Below, in pieces: positions 22,701 to 35,830 of a stretch of 50,772 nt of DNA. Position numbers and translations under genes: made by a program. The stretch covers positions 105,543 to 156,314 of the forward strand of contig NW_003132853.1 of the NCBI RefSeq assembly GCF_000003605.2. The letters run 5' to 3'. The notes under the pieces were generated by a model. The model was not told where the DNA came from, did no database searches, and saw only the letters and a list, made by a program, of their open reading frames with translations. The stretch's first letter is position 1. Every line of letters begins with the position of its first letter. This DNA comes from Saccoglossus kowalevskii (Eukaryota; Hemichordata; Enteropneusta; Harrimaniidae).

Positions 22701-25700
22701 AATAAAAGGAGAGGTGTTCCATTGTTTGGAAAGAATGTGAATTTTTCATACGACGAATTTCTCATACCTTTAAAACCTCAGTACTCCAGGCGATTTGAAC
22801 AGAAAATTTGTCACATTTCGAGCACATATCATATACTACCGTGTGCCTAATTTAGACTCGCCTTTGCCAACAATTTTCGTTAATGTTTTATGTTGAAGTA
22901 GTAGCTCACCGTGTTTATGTTGTTATCATTAAGCTGTCCACAACTAACGGCGATATTGGTATTTTATTTTAACACTTGTGTCATGTTTTATCACGAGCTT
23001 GAACTGCATTCACATTTTGGCCATGCGCAGTTCGTAAGATTTTACCACTTATGTTTATGAGTCATTCTTTATCATTTCTCTTAGCTTCACCATTTACTTT
23101 TTAGCTGCACACAGCATTACATGTATGTCAATTAAATCTAAGAATATTTTCCACGTTACGCTTCTCTTTGAAACATACACGGACAAACCCGTTTACGAAA
23201 AAGGCGGATATAAAAACCGAGCATGTCGCCCTCTTTCGACCGATAACTGCGACGGGTGTCCACATCGGCGCTCTCGGTGTACTTGTGTTCCCAAAAGACT
23301 GATAGGTGTTCCGTGAAGAACTGAAACAGTTTTGTTGATTATTAAATATTAATGTGAATTATCTTGTGAGCATGTTCAAGAAACAAAAACAGTCGCTTGG
23401 ATCACGATTCAGAGGAATCTCTGAGTCTTACCCCGAAGCGTGTGCGAATCAAAACAGAGCGCGTGAGCTATCACAAGTAAATTATTTTGTAAAAATGTGG
23501 TCTGTGTCACTTTGAGTGGGGACTTGCTTCATGTAGAGTCGACGTAGAACTTCATTAGCACAACGATGATTGGCGGGTCATGTCACGAGTCAACATTCCA
23601 TGTTTACGAAGTATCGAAAAATCACTGCATTGGACACAAATAAATTAGTCAAGCCTGTTTAATATAAGAACAGTAAACGTTATTTATTTTCAATATTCAA
23701 TTTTGTAGCTACATGCCGTGTTGGGGTAGATCTTATGGGACACATGGCAGGACCGTGCGTGACGAAGTCATGACGAACTTGAATCTATGGCAAAATTAAC
23801 CTAAACATTTGCGCCGTTTAATTGGCGATTTATAATTTGCTTTACAACATCAAAGGCACGTAGCACAATGCACGTAGCACAATGCGTGTGGATTTCTATA
23901 CACTGAGATTGATGACATTCAGCGTAAATCTTATGTCTAAGCAGGCAATACGTCTCTCATACCGCCGTTGAGGGAGTCTCTACTTCGGAAGTACCAAGAA
24001 CCGTTACAGTAACTATTTCTGCCTTAGTAGGCAAATCGCAAACTGACACTTAGTTTTCAAAGAAACCTTCCAAGCCCAGGGATTGCACCAAAGAATCATG
24101 GGATACTATTGTTTATGTTGTTTACAAAGTTAATCTATCTTTTGTTATCCATTGTAATTTTAATCCAGAAAGTAAATTTGCTGTGAGATTAGGCTTAACT
24201 GACAGTGTCCCTTTACTGGACTATGGCCTATGTATGGATAAAATACATTCAGCGTGTCTTGGTGTATTTGGGATCAGTTTGCTAGATGATGTAGGGGAGG
24301 GGATTGTCGTCAAACATACTACTAGTATGTTATTCTGGCTTCAAATGATGCACGGGTCGACAATTTGTTGAACACATGTACGCATATATTTATTTTTACC
24401 GCAATATTTACACATAATAGAAGTTATTTATAATGTTGACAACAGCGCGTGAATCTACGTATTTGTTTTTTTTACTGGCACGTTCAAGTTTGTATTCATC
24501 AAATTTGCACTCGATTCGAGTTATGTCCTGTTTTTTCAAGTGTTCAAGAGGTCGGACGCTGAGAGAACACGTCGCGTCATTGTCAAAATACGTGGCAGAT
24601 CATTTCTAATTTGTGATTTAACTTGAATAAAGTTGGCGATGAAGAAACTTTTACATTTATTGTGAGCAAGAAGTGAACAAGAAAATCCAACCCGCGTCCA
24701 TTACAAATTCAGATTTTGTTTTTGTCATTGAAATTGCTATTTTCCGTTTTCTTTTTATATCTGGAGAGTTTGACAACGATCTGTCGATGAGAATACGCTG
24801 TTTAATTTGACAGCAGAATTATTTTAGACGAATATATAAAATGATTGGCCGCACAAGAAGACCGTGTGTCGATTTCAGCGATGCGTTTACAATCCCTACT
24901 CGTGTTCTGTTATCCAAGAGGTAGTCCGTGTCAGTCACTTGCTGGGAGTCCGTTGTATTTTCATCACCACGTGCTATTTTTGTACCTGGGTTGATGTTGT
25001 GTTGGAAAGCGTGCAGTAAAAGTATGCAACGTTATCCGGCTCATGCCTGCCTTAATTGGCCAGGCTATGTTGGTTTTTATATCGCCTTATGTGAATATGC
25101 GAGGGATGAACCCCGACTGTGGGCGACTCCGTCGTTGTCTGCGTACTGTTTGGTGCGGGTGATGAGCTTTTTTTCAAAGACATATTGCGTGTATGGTCAA
25201 TAATCATCCCCAATCGAGTAATTCCACGTGTTCAAGCTCAATGCAAAAAATAACGAAACCAAGATCAAGTGACGTACGTCTTTTTCTATTATTGTGTTCT
25301 TCAAATTGGTTTTCTGAGTGGCCTCAAATTTATTGCTGAATTTTAACATTAAATCAGTTAGTAATAAACTGAAGAATTGTTGGACATGCGCAATATCATT
25401 GGGTCGGATGTCCACTACTTACACATTATTTCACATTCATCTCAATGGAAATTCAATGATTTCTCAAAGACTACCACCAGACGAACTGTTCATGACTTGA
25501 AAACATACCAGAGAGTTCGTATATCGGGCCATTGAGGTGAAAACATGATTGGGCGAAGCGACGCCTATTATACGAAGGAGAACACTGATATGTTCAGGCT
25601 GTTCATTTGTCGTCCGTTTATTTTAACCATAGATCATAATGTAGGGTCTGTGATTTAACGCTAATTTAGGTTGTTTTTATTTGGAATCGCGTTTCAGCTC

Positions 25701-28700
25701 CGAGTCATTCACGGAGAAATTGTGAGCAAATGAAAATTAATAAGTGATTGTCGGGCCTGTCCAGGGTCTTCGTCAGGTCTCTCCGGGGTCTTTGTTCGCT
25801 ATCAAATCGGTAGTATGATGAATTGGAATATGAAATGATAAAACAATATATGTATCATTAGTTATTTATTAATAAACCAGAACTATATTCACAAATACAC
25901 GCATATTGTTTTGCAGCAAAGACATGGGAACTATTTTGGGAAAAGAAATCACCACACCCAACAACGACAAATTGATCTTTTGGTCCCTGACCAATAAATT
26001 ATGATGTGACCGCCTGATGATTTTTCTCTCATCATTTCAGTTGAATTATCGATAGCTTTTTTTTTGTAAAGTTTGATTAAAAAAGCTCTGTTAGTATTTG
26101 TTAGTATTAAAGGGCCGCCTCAGTGACTACAACTGCGTCAAAGCTATCTTTCAGTAAAACCACGACTTAATTTGTAGATTTGTAGCCATACTGTTTAAAT
26201 GTGTTACGATCAGCCAGATTTCCCCCAGCACAGTCGGTTACTGATAACTTGTTGTTGCCCCGTGAACCGTGCAGCTGCCTGGCCGTATGTCGCACCGACC
26301 TTTACTTTCCTCGGTGTATTGGCACTGTTTCTAATGATATTTTTTTACTCAGATCGCACACTTTTTGAACGGCTACCAATATCCATCATCTAATCGTTTT
26401 TCGTTTAGTTTATGTCGGGTGATGTAATTACTAGGTGTTAGACTCAATAGCGCAATGCGCCTTACCGTGGGAGAAATGTTCGGAGCCGCTGGGAATCACA
26501 AAGCATCGATTCACGATGGGTACGCACCTTGAAATTCCATAGTGACATAAAATTGCGAAAACAACGCACACCTTCAATTTTATTGTTTCCATAGGGGATG
26601 GAGGGGAGCAACAGTCAGCTGCCTCTGGCTTATTGTCAATGCTCTGTTTTTTTCCAGAATTGTTCAAGTTTTTTTTTATCGAGTGTTTTTTTTTCAAGCA
26701 TATACAGGACAAGATGTATTTATGTTGGGTCATGATCCGCCTCGTAAATTAACGGTCTCAAAAATGATAGCGCCCGCGGCGTGTCTGGAGAGCGTCCAAT
26801 TTTGGACGGTGGGAACCTCGAATCTCCGCCCATTGCTGACAGCGAAAAATTAACACTCCGTGACTTCTTTGCTGCGTTTAACGTTAAACTCTATAAATAA
26901 TGTTATCGTTTTGAACGTAAGTCTTATAGTTAGGAAAATGCGAATTGGTTCGGCGCGTCAGCTGAAAAAAAGTGTACATGTTATATTAGGTACTATGAAA
27001 GGTGCCTAGGACTTCAAAAATCTTCAACCATACCTACATCGCAAGTCAGTGCAATTCAGGACGTTCCATATAAGATTATTACCCTGATTCATAAGACAAC
27101 GTCTTAGATATAGAAAACTGTAATTCATTATCTTGACACATATAATAACACATCATGAGTGCGCCCGCACATATACTTTAATAAACTTTACTGGACACAT
27201 ACATGGACAACTCCGTCATGACCTTAAGCCACGTGCATAACTCACGCATTCGGTCACGTGACATTTGAGAATAATTCCACCAATTCACTGTCGTAATACT
27301 CATGAAATGTCGTTTTTATATATTTCCCCTATTTCGGTACTTCGACTTCAGCAGTGTCGGGGATGATATGTTTTGGTCCACCGAGTATTACTGATTAAAC
27401 AACGGAACATCGACACTCTAACCCCCAGCCAATAAAATCGACCATCCTGATCGAAGGCAACAACAAAAACCCACATAGAGAAACGAATAAATGTCAAATA
27501 TTGAAGTTATTTACTTCAGTAGACAATATTTATTTTCTTCTTCACGTCATGTTTGATTTCTCTCCTGTGACGTAATGTGACGTCAGTAGATAACTGAAGA
27601 CTGTGACCGAGCACGGTCACTGTGAGTTGAGTTTGGAACTGAGAATCGTCGGCGGTATAAACCTAAAGATAATTAGGAAAAAGTATCTGAGCCTAGACTG
27701 AACCGTTTCAACGTTCAGCGTGGATATACAATTACCGGGTGGTTGATAGACGTATCATATACACACGTGTGTCGTTATGTACAGCCGCCCCTGCATACGC
27801 TCAAGTCACCTTCGAAAGCTCTGGATGACATCGGGTTGTGGACCGAGACGTTTTCAGGCAGTCGTACTACTAGAATTTCACGGATATAAGCCGGTTGTAT
27901 AACTTCGTAACGAGGCAAGATAGCAGGGCTACTATCAAGCATAGAAATAACACTTGTTACAACCGTGTATCAACGCAGCTGACGGCGGTGAGAGTACAAA
28001 CGATACATGTCCAACATGAGAATCGAGGCCATTTTTAACAAAGCAAAGCGAAGCGATCAATCGCGCGATGGGCACACTGACCGTTTTAACAGGGTGCCAA
28101 CACATTGGACGAACTTTTCTAATGAACGGGAGGATTAAATACTGTGTCAACTTTCCAGCCATCTTGTTTACGTCATGGGTATGAATGGGCTGTCCCAAAC
28201 TATATATAGGGGCGCAGATTGAACAGATAAGCTTCAAATGAAGGTCTTTGCGAAATTCAGATACGTTTTGGCATACAACGTTTTGTGAAAAATGTGAATC
28301 TCGTGAAGTTGCCACACACAAGTGTGCATCTATGGTCAACTCCAAACAATGAAAGAACGAATGATTAAAATAAATATTCTGATAATTCACGTCCACCATT
28401 TTATTTAGTTTGAGAAATTCTTGAATATGATCTTTTCATCGACATTCTATGATGGTTTCAAGTTCAAAATTCACAAGAACAAACTCTTGACGAAAAAAAA
28501 ACACGAAAAAGCAATAGAGGGAACAAACACGCTATAGATAGCGAGGCGGGCAAGGAACGCTTTATTTTCTAAAGTCTGGTGATAGTCACGTGTGTTTTTA
28601 CAGTTTATTGAGTACGACTGTATGCATGCGTACACGGTGTAGTGATCTGCAGACTCGTGCGAGTGAATTAATACATTTGTATTACGCAAGATTCGTCACG

Positions 28701-29346
28701 GCGTGCTGCTTCCAGCTCCGGGAAAACGTGATCACCGGAATCATGCCCATTGTCAAAGGGGTATGGGACTAAGGAGATTATAAGAGGCTACTGACTAAAT
28801 ACAAATATTTATATTCTACAATACATATTTTATTATCACTATTAGAGCCGTAATATTAATTTATTTATAGTCGCTAGAATACCAAAATGCTAAATATAAC
28901 GTGTATTAACCCCATTTCCAATACAAACTTTGGTACAACAATAATGCATTTTATTTTTTTGTTAATTTTTGGACCAAATGGACATACTTTTCCATTGGCC
29001 ACAGGTTTTGGTCAAAATCTTCGAAAATATATGGACAACAGGACAAGGTCGAACTAAAATTCAAGAGTGTTAAAATGCAAGATGTTTTAATAGATAAAGA
29101 TGAGAAACAGTGTGCGTTTCCATGGCCACTCTATAAAGTTGGAGTGGTTTTGATGAAATCTCTATCAAAGGCGAGAGCCAAATTTATGGAAAAAAACAAG
29201 AATGATTTCTTTGTTTTTGTTTTATTGTCAATCCAAGTGTGCTGTTGTTTAAATTAATATAGAAAACAAAAGATGAGTTTGCGAATACCCACTGAAGTAA
29301 AATAGTCGAGCCCAATGCCCAGCCTGCACCAAAGCTAGGAACCAAC
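19701..29346. other. Long AT-rich intergenic stretch, no gene recognised
   Basis: I found no coding region I can support; the longest frame (154 codons, 27935-28399, minus) has no recognisable domain. CpG-richer patches lie near 20440-20620, 25000-25180 and 26760-26830. Two CRE-type sites sit together at 27568-27585 (TGACGTAA and TGACGTCA), followed by a small palindrome GTGACCGAGCACGGTCAC at 27603-27620. A 14-base direct duplication (CACGTAGCACAATG) is at ~23867-23893. A TTCTCACA is at 21126-21133. Confidence 0.45.
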
Positions 29347-29354
29347 CGTGGGAA
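29347..29354 (+). promoter_or_regulatory. CSL/Su(H)-type site CGTGGGAA
   Basis: Exact match to YGTGRGAA. A HEY-type E-box, GACACGTGCC, lies about 370 bases downstream at 29722-29731. Confidence 0.35.
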
Positions 29355-30137
29355 AATAGTCATAACAATAGAAGGCTGCAAATTTCTGAATACATTAACT
29401 GATACTATACTAAACTTATCACAGGCGGCAAACAAAAGTTGGTAGCGACTATGGAAAATGTGGCGGTAGGCTATCTCGTAGTGAAGGCAGGAAGCACGGG
29501 CTTGTAGGAATTGGCGAGTGGTGCTGGCATGTGACAAGAGACACTGGTCGGACCGACGTGTGGGCAATAATCGACCGCTATCATTGTCAACTGTATTGGG
29601 ACAACACAGTTAGACTGCCAATTATGCAGTTATATACACCAAAGGAACGGGTCCCATTGTATGTCTGACCGTTACACTTCCATGGTACGGGTCATATTTA
29701 GTCAGACTAATAGCAGGACACGACACGTGCCAAAAATAGGCTTTCCGCTAAAAACAATAAAATCGCCTGTTTGTGACATCGGTTGATCCGGAGATTGCAG
29801 AACCACGTGTCGTAATCGTTGGATTTGTTTCAACAAATTACGCACCTCACATAAAAAACTAAAGTATTTTTGAGTTATGCCATAATAATGACTGATTCGT
29901 TAAACTTAGTTTCACTGATGTCATGTGCTCAATTTCAACTACACTGTATTACAATTCGAATAAATTACGGCTTCGCACGAAGTCCCCTGGCCCGGGAAAC
30001 ATTAACCATTTTTCTCTCTTTGAAACTTACTCTTTCGTTCAATATTCAAACTATTATACATTCATATCCGAAAAGAACGATACATTTTGTTCAAAGTTTT
30101 AAAGAAAAAAATGACATACTGACGATAAAGTCGTGGA

Positions 30138-30211
30138 ATAAAATAAAATAAAATAAAATAAAATAAAATAAAATAAAATAAAATAAAATAAAATAAAATA
30201 AAATAAAATAA
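30138..30211. repeat. (AAAAT)n pentanucleotide microsatellite
   Basis: About 14 uninterrupted copies of AAAAT/ATAAA. It creates a Phe-Ile-Leu-Phe-Tyr repeat in an 86-codon antisense frame that is not a gene. Confidence 0.95.
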
Positions 30212-30721
30212 TGCATCTACATTCGTTTTGGGTTTGATTTGAGTTAACAAAGAACATACAGGGAACACTGAAACTAAAATGGTTATGGTTGGCAGTGGTT
30301 TGATATATTCAAATACCAACAATTCATCACGAATTTATCAGTGAGTTATATGGGATGACAAATAAATTTGTATTTCAGATACACTTGTGCCGTCACGTGA
30401 AAAATGTTTACTAGCGATTTTATTAATATCATTGTCTTCTTTTACGAATTCACTGAATAACTATTCCTAAAAAAAATACTATTCAAGTTTCTGCCATTCG
30501 ACCAAAGATATGTTTCGTGGTGGAACAAACTGTTTACAAAATTAACAAAAAGCGATCAAACGACTAATTGCCGGCTAAGAATCGAACACGGTGTCACACT
30601 GGGCGGTAATTATTACCTCTTGCCTGTGAATTGACACACAGACTTTCCAGTAATGAAATAACTAAATCAGGTTCGATAGAGCCTGGGAGCGGTATTCCAG
30701 CTATTCGATGGAAACATCCCG

Positions 30722-30835
30722 TTCCCACGGTAGACGCGAGCCGAGCGTGTAACGTTATTCCTATAGACCGCTCCATGTGATTGGTTCAGAGGATCGTGGT
30801 ACAAGCAAGGGTAGCGCACTGGATAAACCAATCAG
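30722..30835. promoter_or_regulatory. Candidate control module: CSL site plus facing CCAAT boxes
   Basis: TTCCCACG (30722-30729, CSL on the minus strand), then TGATTGG (30778-30784), then CCAATCAG (30828-30835), in a CpG-richer patch (~30590-31110) that also carries GCTGAGTCATGA (AP-1/MAF-like) near 31094. Motif matches are seen; activity is inferred. Confidence 0.35.
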
Positions 30836-33686
30836 GCGAGCCGTTCTTATTAGCATGAAACCCACTCAGCATGTTGACCCAACGCTGTGTGTAAGATAGC
30901 ATAACATTGTAATCTGTGGGCATGCTGGCATATTGTGGAGCATAAACTCGACGCTGACAGCTATCCGGCTACCGTGACCAAACATGCTGGCAAACATTCT
31001 TCCTTATTTTGCTCCCTTCGGCAGAAACTTTTGTCATCAATAATTCGGGACTTTAAACACCCGTCGCGGACTTCGCGTCGCGGAATGATTCCCGCTGAGT
31101 CATGAACAAACTTGAACGTCCAATATAGTATGCTAGTCCCTATACTAATATAATTTTAATTAAACGAATATAATCCCATCTATTCTCAACAGATATGTCA
31201 TACTCTGGTGACAACTGGCGGGTTAGAATATATCGCTGGACATCGCCGTGATGCGAAACCATGACAACATCTCGGTTACTGCTTTGGTGTTAATATGTTC
31301 CTAAACAGACACGTGTCACCTTAGGTTTAATGGTGGGATTGTAGAAGCCGTCGAAAAGAGCAGTTTATTTTCAAGTTCGCATCAATGAAATATATATTAA
31401 TTGTCAGAGTGTGGAAACCCCAGGGACCGCTCAGTGGTGCACCTGCACATTGACCAACCTATAGATACAGTACAGTATGAGGGTCGAACGATTCGTTCCG
31501 TGTGTGCATTAAATAATTTCCTCTATATACATTGAACATGCACGCAACAGCGTTGATTGACTAAACATCGGTGGTGGCACGATAACGCACTGACTCGACG
31601 TTTGACCAATTGGCGTAGGATTACGCCGTGAACGCGAAATGATGTAAATCTGAATCGCAATCGACACCAATCGCTACGCTAAGGCTGACACTTGGAACCA
31701 ATTCAAAAGTCGAAGCATATTAGCCCTAAAATAACAACATGAAAATGACCTATTTTATAGCCTGCTGGTCGCAGCTGAATCGTTTTAAGCACAAATTGAA
31801 AATAAATAAAAATATACACCGGTTTATCATCAAATTTAGGACCAGATGGAGCCAGTGTTATGTTCTTTTCGAATTGTTGCCATGGAAATGTTACGTTGGC
31901 GGAAAACGAATAAATGTGACGATGCTGTAGGAAATATCATAATTATTAAACAATGTTTGCTTTCAATATTTTGAGCAGAAACAATAATACTACTAAACAA
32001 AAAGACTGTGTAGTTATTTTAGGTTCGTAACAGCGGGAACAAGAATTTCACGGACAAGATCTCTTATTCGCCAACAACACATGCATTAGCACGCGAGCAC
32101 GACAAAGTCAGTGTGAGTCGTGTGCAGCGTCAAAGTGAGTGCGTTAAAGTTGTGCAATGTGCTTAAGCGTGTTGTGCGTACGACTGGCACGTTTTTGGAC
32201 AAGACAAGCTACCCTGTTTCGCTTTAAAATCGAACACACAGGAAAGGCGTAAACCCGACGACAAATTATACAATAAAATATTCATTGGTGAATATATTTG
32301 AATCAGCTATATCGATTCGTTGGTGTTGTAGACTTTTAAAATTACTCTTTGTGCCATTGTGAATTTTTTACAATAATATAGTAATTCTATATATATAAAA
32401 TAGTTTGTATTAAATATATATATATATATATATATCAATATGAATAATTGTTTCCTGTGGTCTCACACGCCGCTATGCGGGTGTAAAGGGTCACGCCTGG
32501 TGTTGATTTCCGGCGTATAAACCAATAATCGGCTGCTTTCCGATTGGTCATTCACGTTAGTTGGCAACGCATGAGATACACTAACTCTGCGATTTTAGCA
32601 ACTAACTCGGATATGCAGCTAAAATGTAAGCGATGACAATAACGAATCCCGTTTTCCCGTGTAATCATTTAAAAAGGTTTCATCGGACAGAATAGAGGGG
32701 GGGGGGCTCAATATAACAAAGATATCAAACGTTTGAAACATTGCAGTATACGCGTATACTATTCTGTTTGCGCCCCAGTCAGAGTTGGTCGAATTTTTCC
32801 ATGGGAAAATGTCGAAAACAATGGCAACAGACACTGCCTATACAATGCTCATTGGCCCGGGGCTAACGGCTAAAGATTTGTAAAGCAAATATACCAAACA
32901 ATGGTACGTAAAGGCCGGCATTGTGGAAGACTGCCAAGGGGCGCTCTTGGTATAGTCCATACACAATGCGCGCACACGCTCCTTTCAGTTGGCGTACCGT
33001 CACTCAAGGCAATCGCATTGTCCATTCTGGTGCTCGCCCACTGCCGTTTTCGGGCGGGTGAGTTTTTGTAACTGTGCCCGTTCTCATTTATATGCAAGTA
33101 TCTGCATCCCCTAGTGTCGTTGAAGCCAGGAATTTCATTTTAGTTACACCCGTTTGGTTTTAAACAAAGACAATTCAGCGAGGACGGGCGGCAATGAACG
33201 TTTTCATCCCGGTTTCAGTAGCGGCCACCCCTCTTTGGAGAAGTAGGTCCTTTTCTTTAATGGGAAGACAAGACACCTGCATACACGTGTACGGCCATAG
33301 AGATATTGCAGCTAATGTACACTTAGCTTTCTTCCAATACATTGTACATTAGGGCACACGTAGCCACACAATTTAACGCTTCAGTGAGAATGTTTGTCAG
33401 CAGTGTGAGAACAAACATAGTATACGCTATATTCGGCGTAAACACAGCAACACTTTCTGTCTCACCGTTCAGTGAACGTTACAAATGTGGAGGTAATTGT
33501 AACTACATATGGACTGTCTTGATATTTAAGACAAATAAGAATTGCATGTTTCTTGTACTAGTTATTGCTGCAGTGGGCTTCCTTGTTTATTTTAGTATTT
33601 AGTAGAACTTCATTTCAGGTGACTTTCCTCCAGCTTACATGTAAAACCCAGTGCCCTTTGCGATACCATCGGGGCATCATGGTGAG
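30836..33686. other. Intergenic DNA, no gene recognised
   Basis: Holds GTTGCCATGGAAAT (RFX-like) at 31876-31889, a (TA)n run at 32413-32435, a facing pair CCAAT/ATTGG with an adjacent TATAAA near 32515-32553, a 10-G run at 32697-32706 and TGTGAGAA at 33404-33411. No coding frame is supported. Confidence 0.45.
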
Positions 33687-35341
33687 TGTGGGAAAATTCA
33701 GCGGGCAGCTGCAAGTCGGAATGACAAATTAGGGCCATAGAGAAGGAGAGCATTGTTATTCCGTGGAACATTTTTCGGGAGATCACAATTGCCCAGTTTT
33801 TCGCCAACATTAAATTGTGCTCCACAATGAAATTAAAAACGCGAATGACATTTCATCATTGAGACGAATCGTTAATGTATACACGTTGGAGTCAAAGTGT
33901 GAACTTGTCCCCGTTTGACCGGTCACGTATTGCAAACAAGGCACACTCCAGTACGTGGCAAAAGTGTCCAATGCGTTCGGGAGGGTGACACAGACAGTGG
34001 GAGGAGACCGTTTTCGCGCTCTATTGTCATTGTTTCGGAGTTCAACAACAGAAATGACAAAAACCATTGAAAAGGGGCCCGTTATGATGGTCGCCCAGTA
34101 TTAATCGTCAGTGTTTTTTTCACACGTGATAACGATTATGGATATCGATAGCTGGGGTTCCAGCTGAGAGAGACACACACATAGAGAACGAAACAGTTAT
34201 ATGTATATGAGAAGGAAACAAAGATATAGACGCGTTAATAACATTGACAAGAATAATTTCACCAACAATTGCATTGACGTGCTTAAGTAAACGGATATCA
34301 TTGCAAGGAGCGTGTACTTTTCCAAGTTTACGTTTTCACTAGTAAAGTCTCCCATCGGCCCCGTTAATGGAAACATTTTTAAATGGAGCATACTTCTGGA
34401 TTTATTACACTTTCTTATTAATTTTGCATTATGGTTATTTATTGAAAACCATTGCCTTAAAAATGTATTTAAATGCACGTTGCATACAATGGTAATAGCA
34501 CAGGAAAAACAATTAAGAGAGAAACGCGATTAAATAAAGATATTGTGGGAACTGTTTGTGGCTTAATTGGTCATAAAAAGAAGAATCATTGCCATCAATG
34601 CGGTGACGTCAGAGGAGAATCTGAAATGGCGACACATAACTCCCTAGTGGCCAGTTGTCGCTGTTCTCAAGGGATCAGTACCATACACAATACCGTGTGG
34701 GAAATTGTTCGTCTAGGGTTCTCTCAACGTTTTATCCCATGATTCAACAGTCGGAGATCACGATCATCAATTTAAATGCTTTTTTAATAGTCGATTTTTA
34801 CCGCGGTGATTTTTTTTTACAATTTCTGTTTCCAGGCCAGAAGCTTAAAGGGCATTTAAGAGAAGAAACTCTCGTAAAGATATACACATCACGTTTTGTC
34901 ACGTGACACAATTGGCGAGCACGGAGGCACGCATGTGCTCTGACTGTGTGCATCAGTACTGGCGACTGTACAGAAAACATTGCCAAAAAAAAAAAACAAG
35001 TATGCAGGGAGAGTCAATTATCGCCAGCCTTCTGACAGTTACTGCGAAGGACTGGTGCTTATGGCTGGACAGCGTGCGAACGTCTGCTCAGAGACCATCA
35101 ATCAACGTTTTATCTTCGTCATCCAGCGCATGGAGACCGTAGTTTTCCATAGCGTTGGTGCCTGGCCAATAAGTTATCTCAGCCCTGCTATGAAGCCGTG
35201 TTGTACATTTCATCTATACGCTCAGCGCCAAGGGAGGGCATAGGATAGTTAGCCTGGCAAAGATCTTAGGTTACACGACTGGGACCCTAACCGCCGTTCG
35301 CACGGCGATATGATTACAACTCACACTCTGTTCTGTGGGAA
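33687..35341. promoter_or_regulatory. Distal CSL/Su(H) site cluster upstream of HEY
   Basis: Exact TGTGGGAA at 33687-33694, 34544-34551, 34696-34703 and 35334-35341. The next sites are 35623-35630, 38117, 38568 and 39095, so eight exact YGTGGGAA lie within 5.4 kb ending at the HEY start. Open frames in this interval overlap in several frames and are not believed. Confidence 0.4.
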
Positions 35342-35525
35342 ACTGTCGTTAATGTAATAGCCTATACCTCTACCATGACTCTGATTGGCTCTCTCCATTT
35401 CTCCCCAGACTACTCTAATTGTTGAGCGTCGCCCGATGTTTTAATCTATTGGCCTCCAATCAGAAGCATAAAGTTGACTTTAGTGTATTTATAAATCATC
35501 CGGTTGGTGCTAGGTGTTCAGCATG
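35334..35525 (+). promoter_or_regulatory. Candidate TATA-type core promoter with no assigned gene
   Basis: In order on the + strand: TGTGGGAA (35334-35341), CTGATTGG (35381-35388), ATTGG (35448-35452), CCAATCAG (35456-35463), a TATA box TATTTATAAAT (35486-35496) and an initiator-like TTCAGCA about 30 bases later (A at ~35520). Spacing is that of a real Pol II promoter and of Notch-responsive HES/HEY promoters. The only nearby ATG (35523) gives a 15-codon frame. It may drive an upstream HEY leader exon or a non-coding RNA; the gene driven is unknown. Confidence 0.4.
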
Positions 35526-35570
35526 ACCAGCGAACGTTGGGAAACATATTTGCAAAGTGAGATGCGATAG

Positions 35571-35830
35571 CTGAAAGAGAAATCAAATACTCAGCGATAC
35601 TCAGGTTCAAAAATAATCCCCTTTCCCACACGCAGCGCAGCCACCGATGTTGACGACCAGCTTCTTTTCACTGAACGACTTTCGGACGCTCGCCTCAATT
35701 TCCGCAACGTTTGCCAAGATAATATCTTCCAGTGTGCAAGCGTTCAGGCGCAAAGTCGGGTTATTCAAATATACACTAACCCGCCCGAACAACGTAACAT
35801 AATGTGTTTACTATTATATACTCTGCGATA
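35571..35830. other. Unassigned CpG-rich stretch open on both strands
   Basis: On the + strand a frame without ATG runs from the TAG at 35568 for about 86 codons and includes a stretch reading DDQLLFTERLSDARLNF. On the minus strand an open frame (from ~35792 down to the stop at 35607) contains EDIILANVAEIEASVRK and ends KLVVNIGGCAACGKGDYF; its first codon in that frame is TTG, so it would have to be an internal or last exon after a splice acceptor. Both read like protein, and one must be a shadow or both chance. I do not recognise either. The + frame lies just downstream of the promoter at 35334-35525. Confidence 0.2.

Noticed and set aside
27935..28399. 154-codon antisense frame
   Set aside because: The longest frame in the gap, but no recognisable domain, signal or splice context; the length is possible by chance in 50 kb. 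A protein search would settle it.
30540..30580. tRNA-like T-loop (GTTCGATTC on the minus strand)
   Set aside because: The bases flanking the loop do not pair as a T stem and no acceptor or anticodon arm can be drawn.
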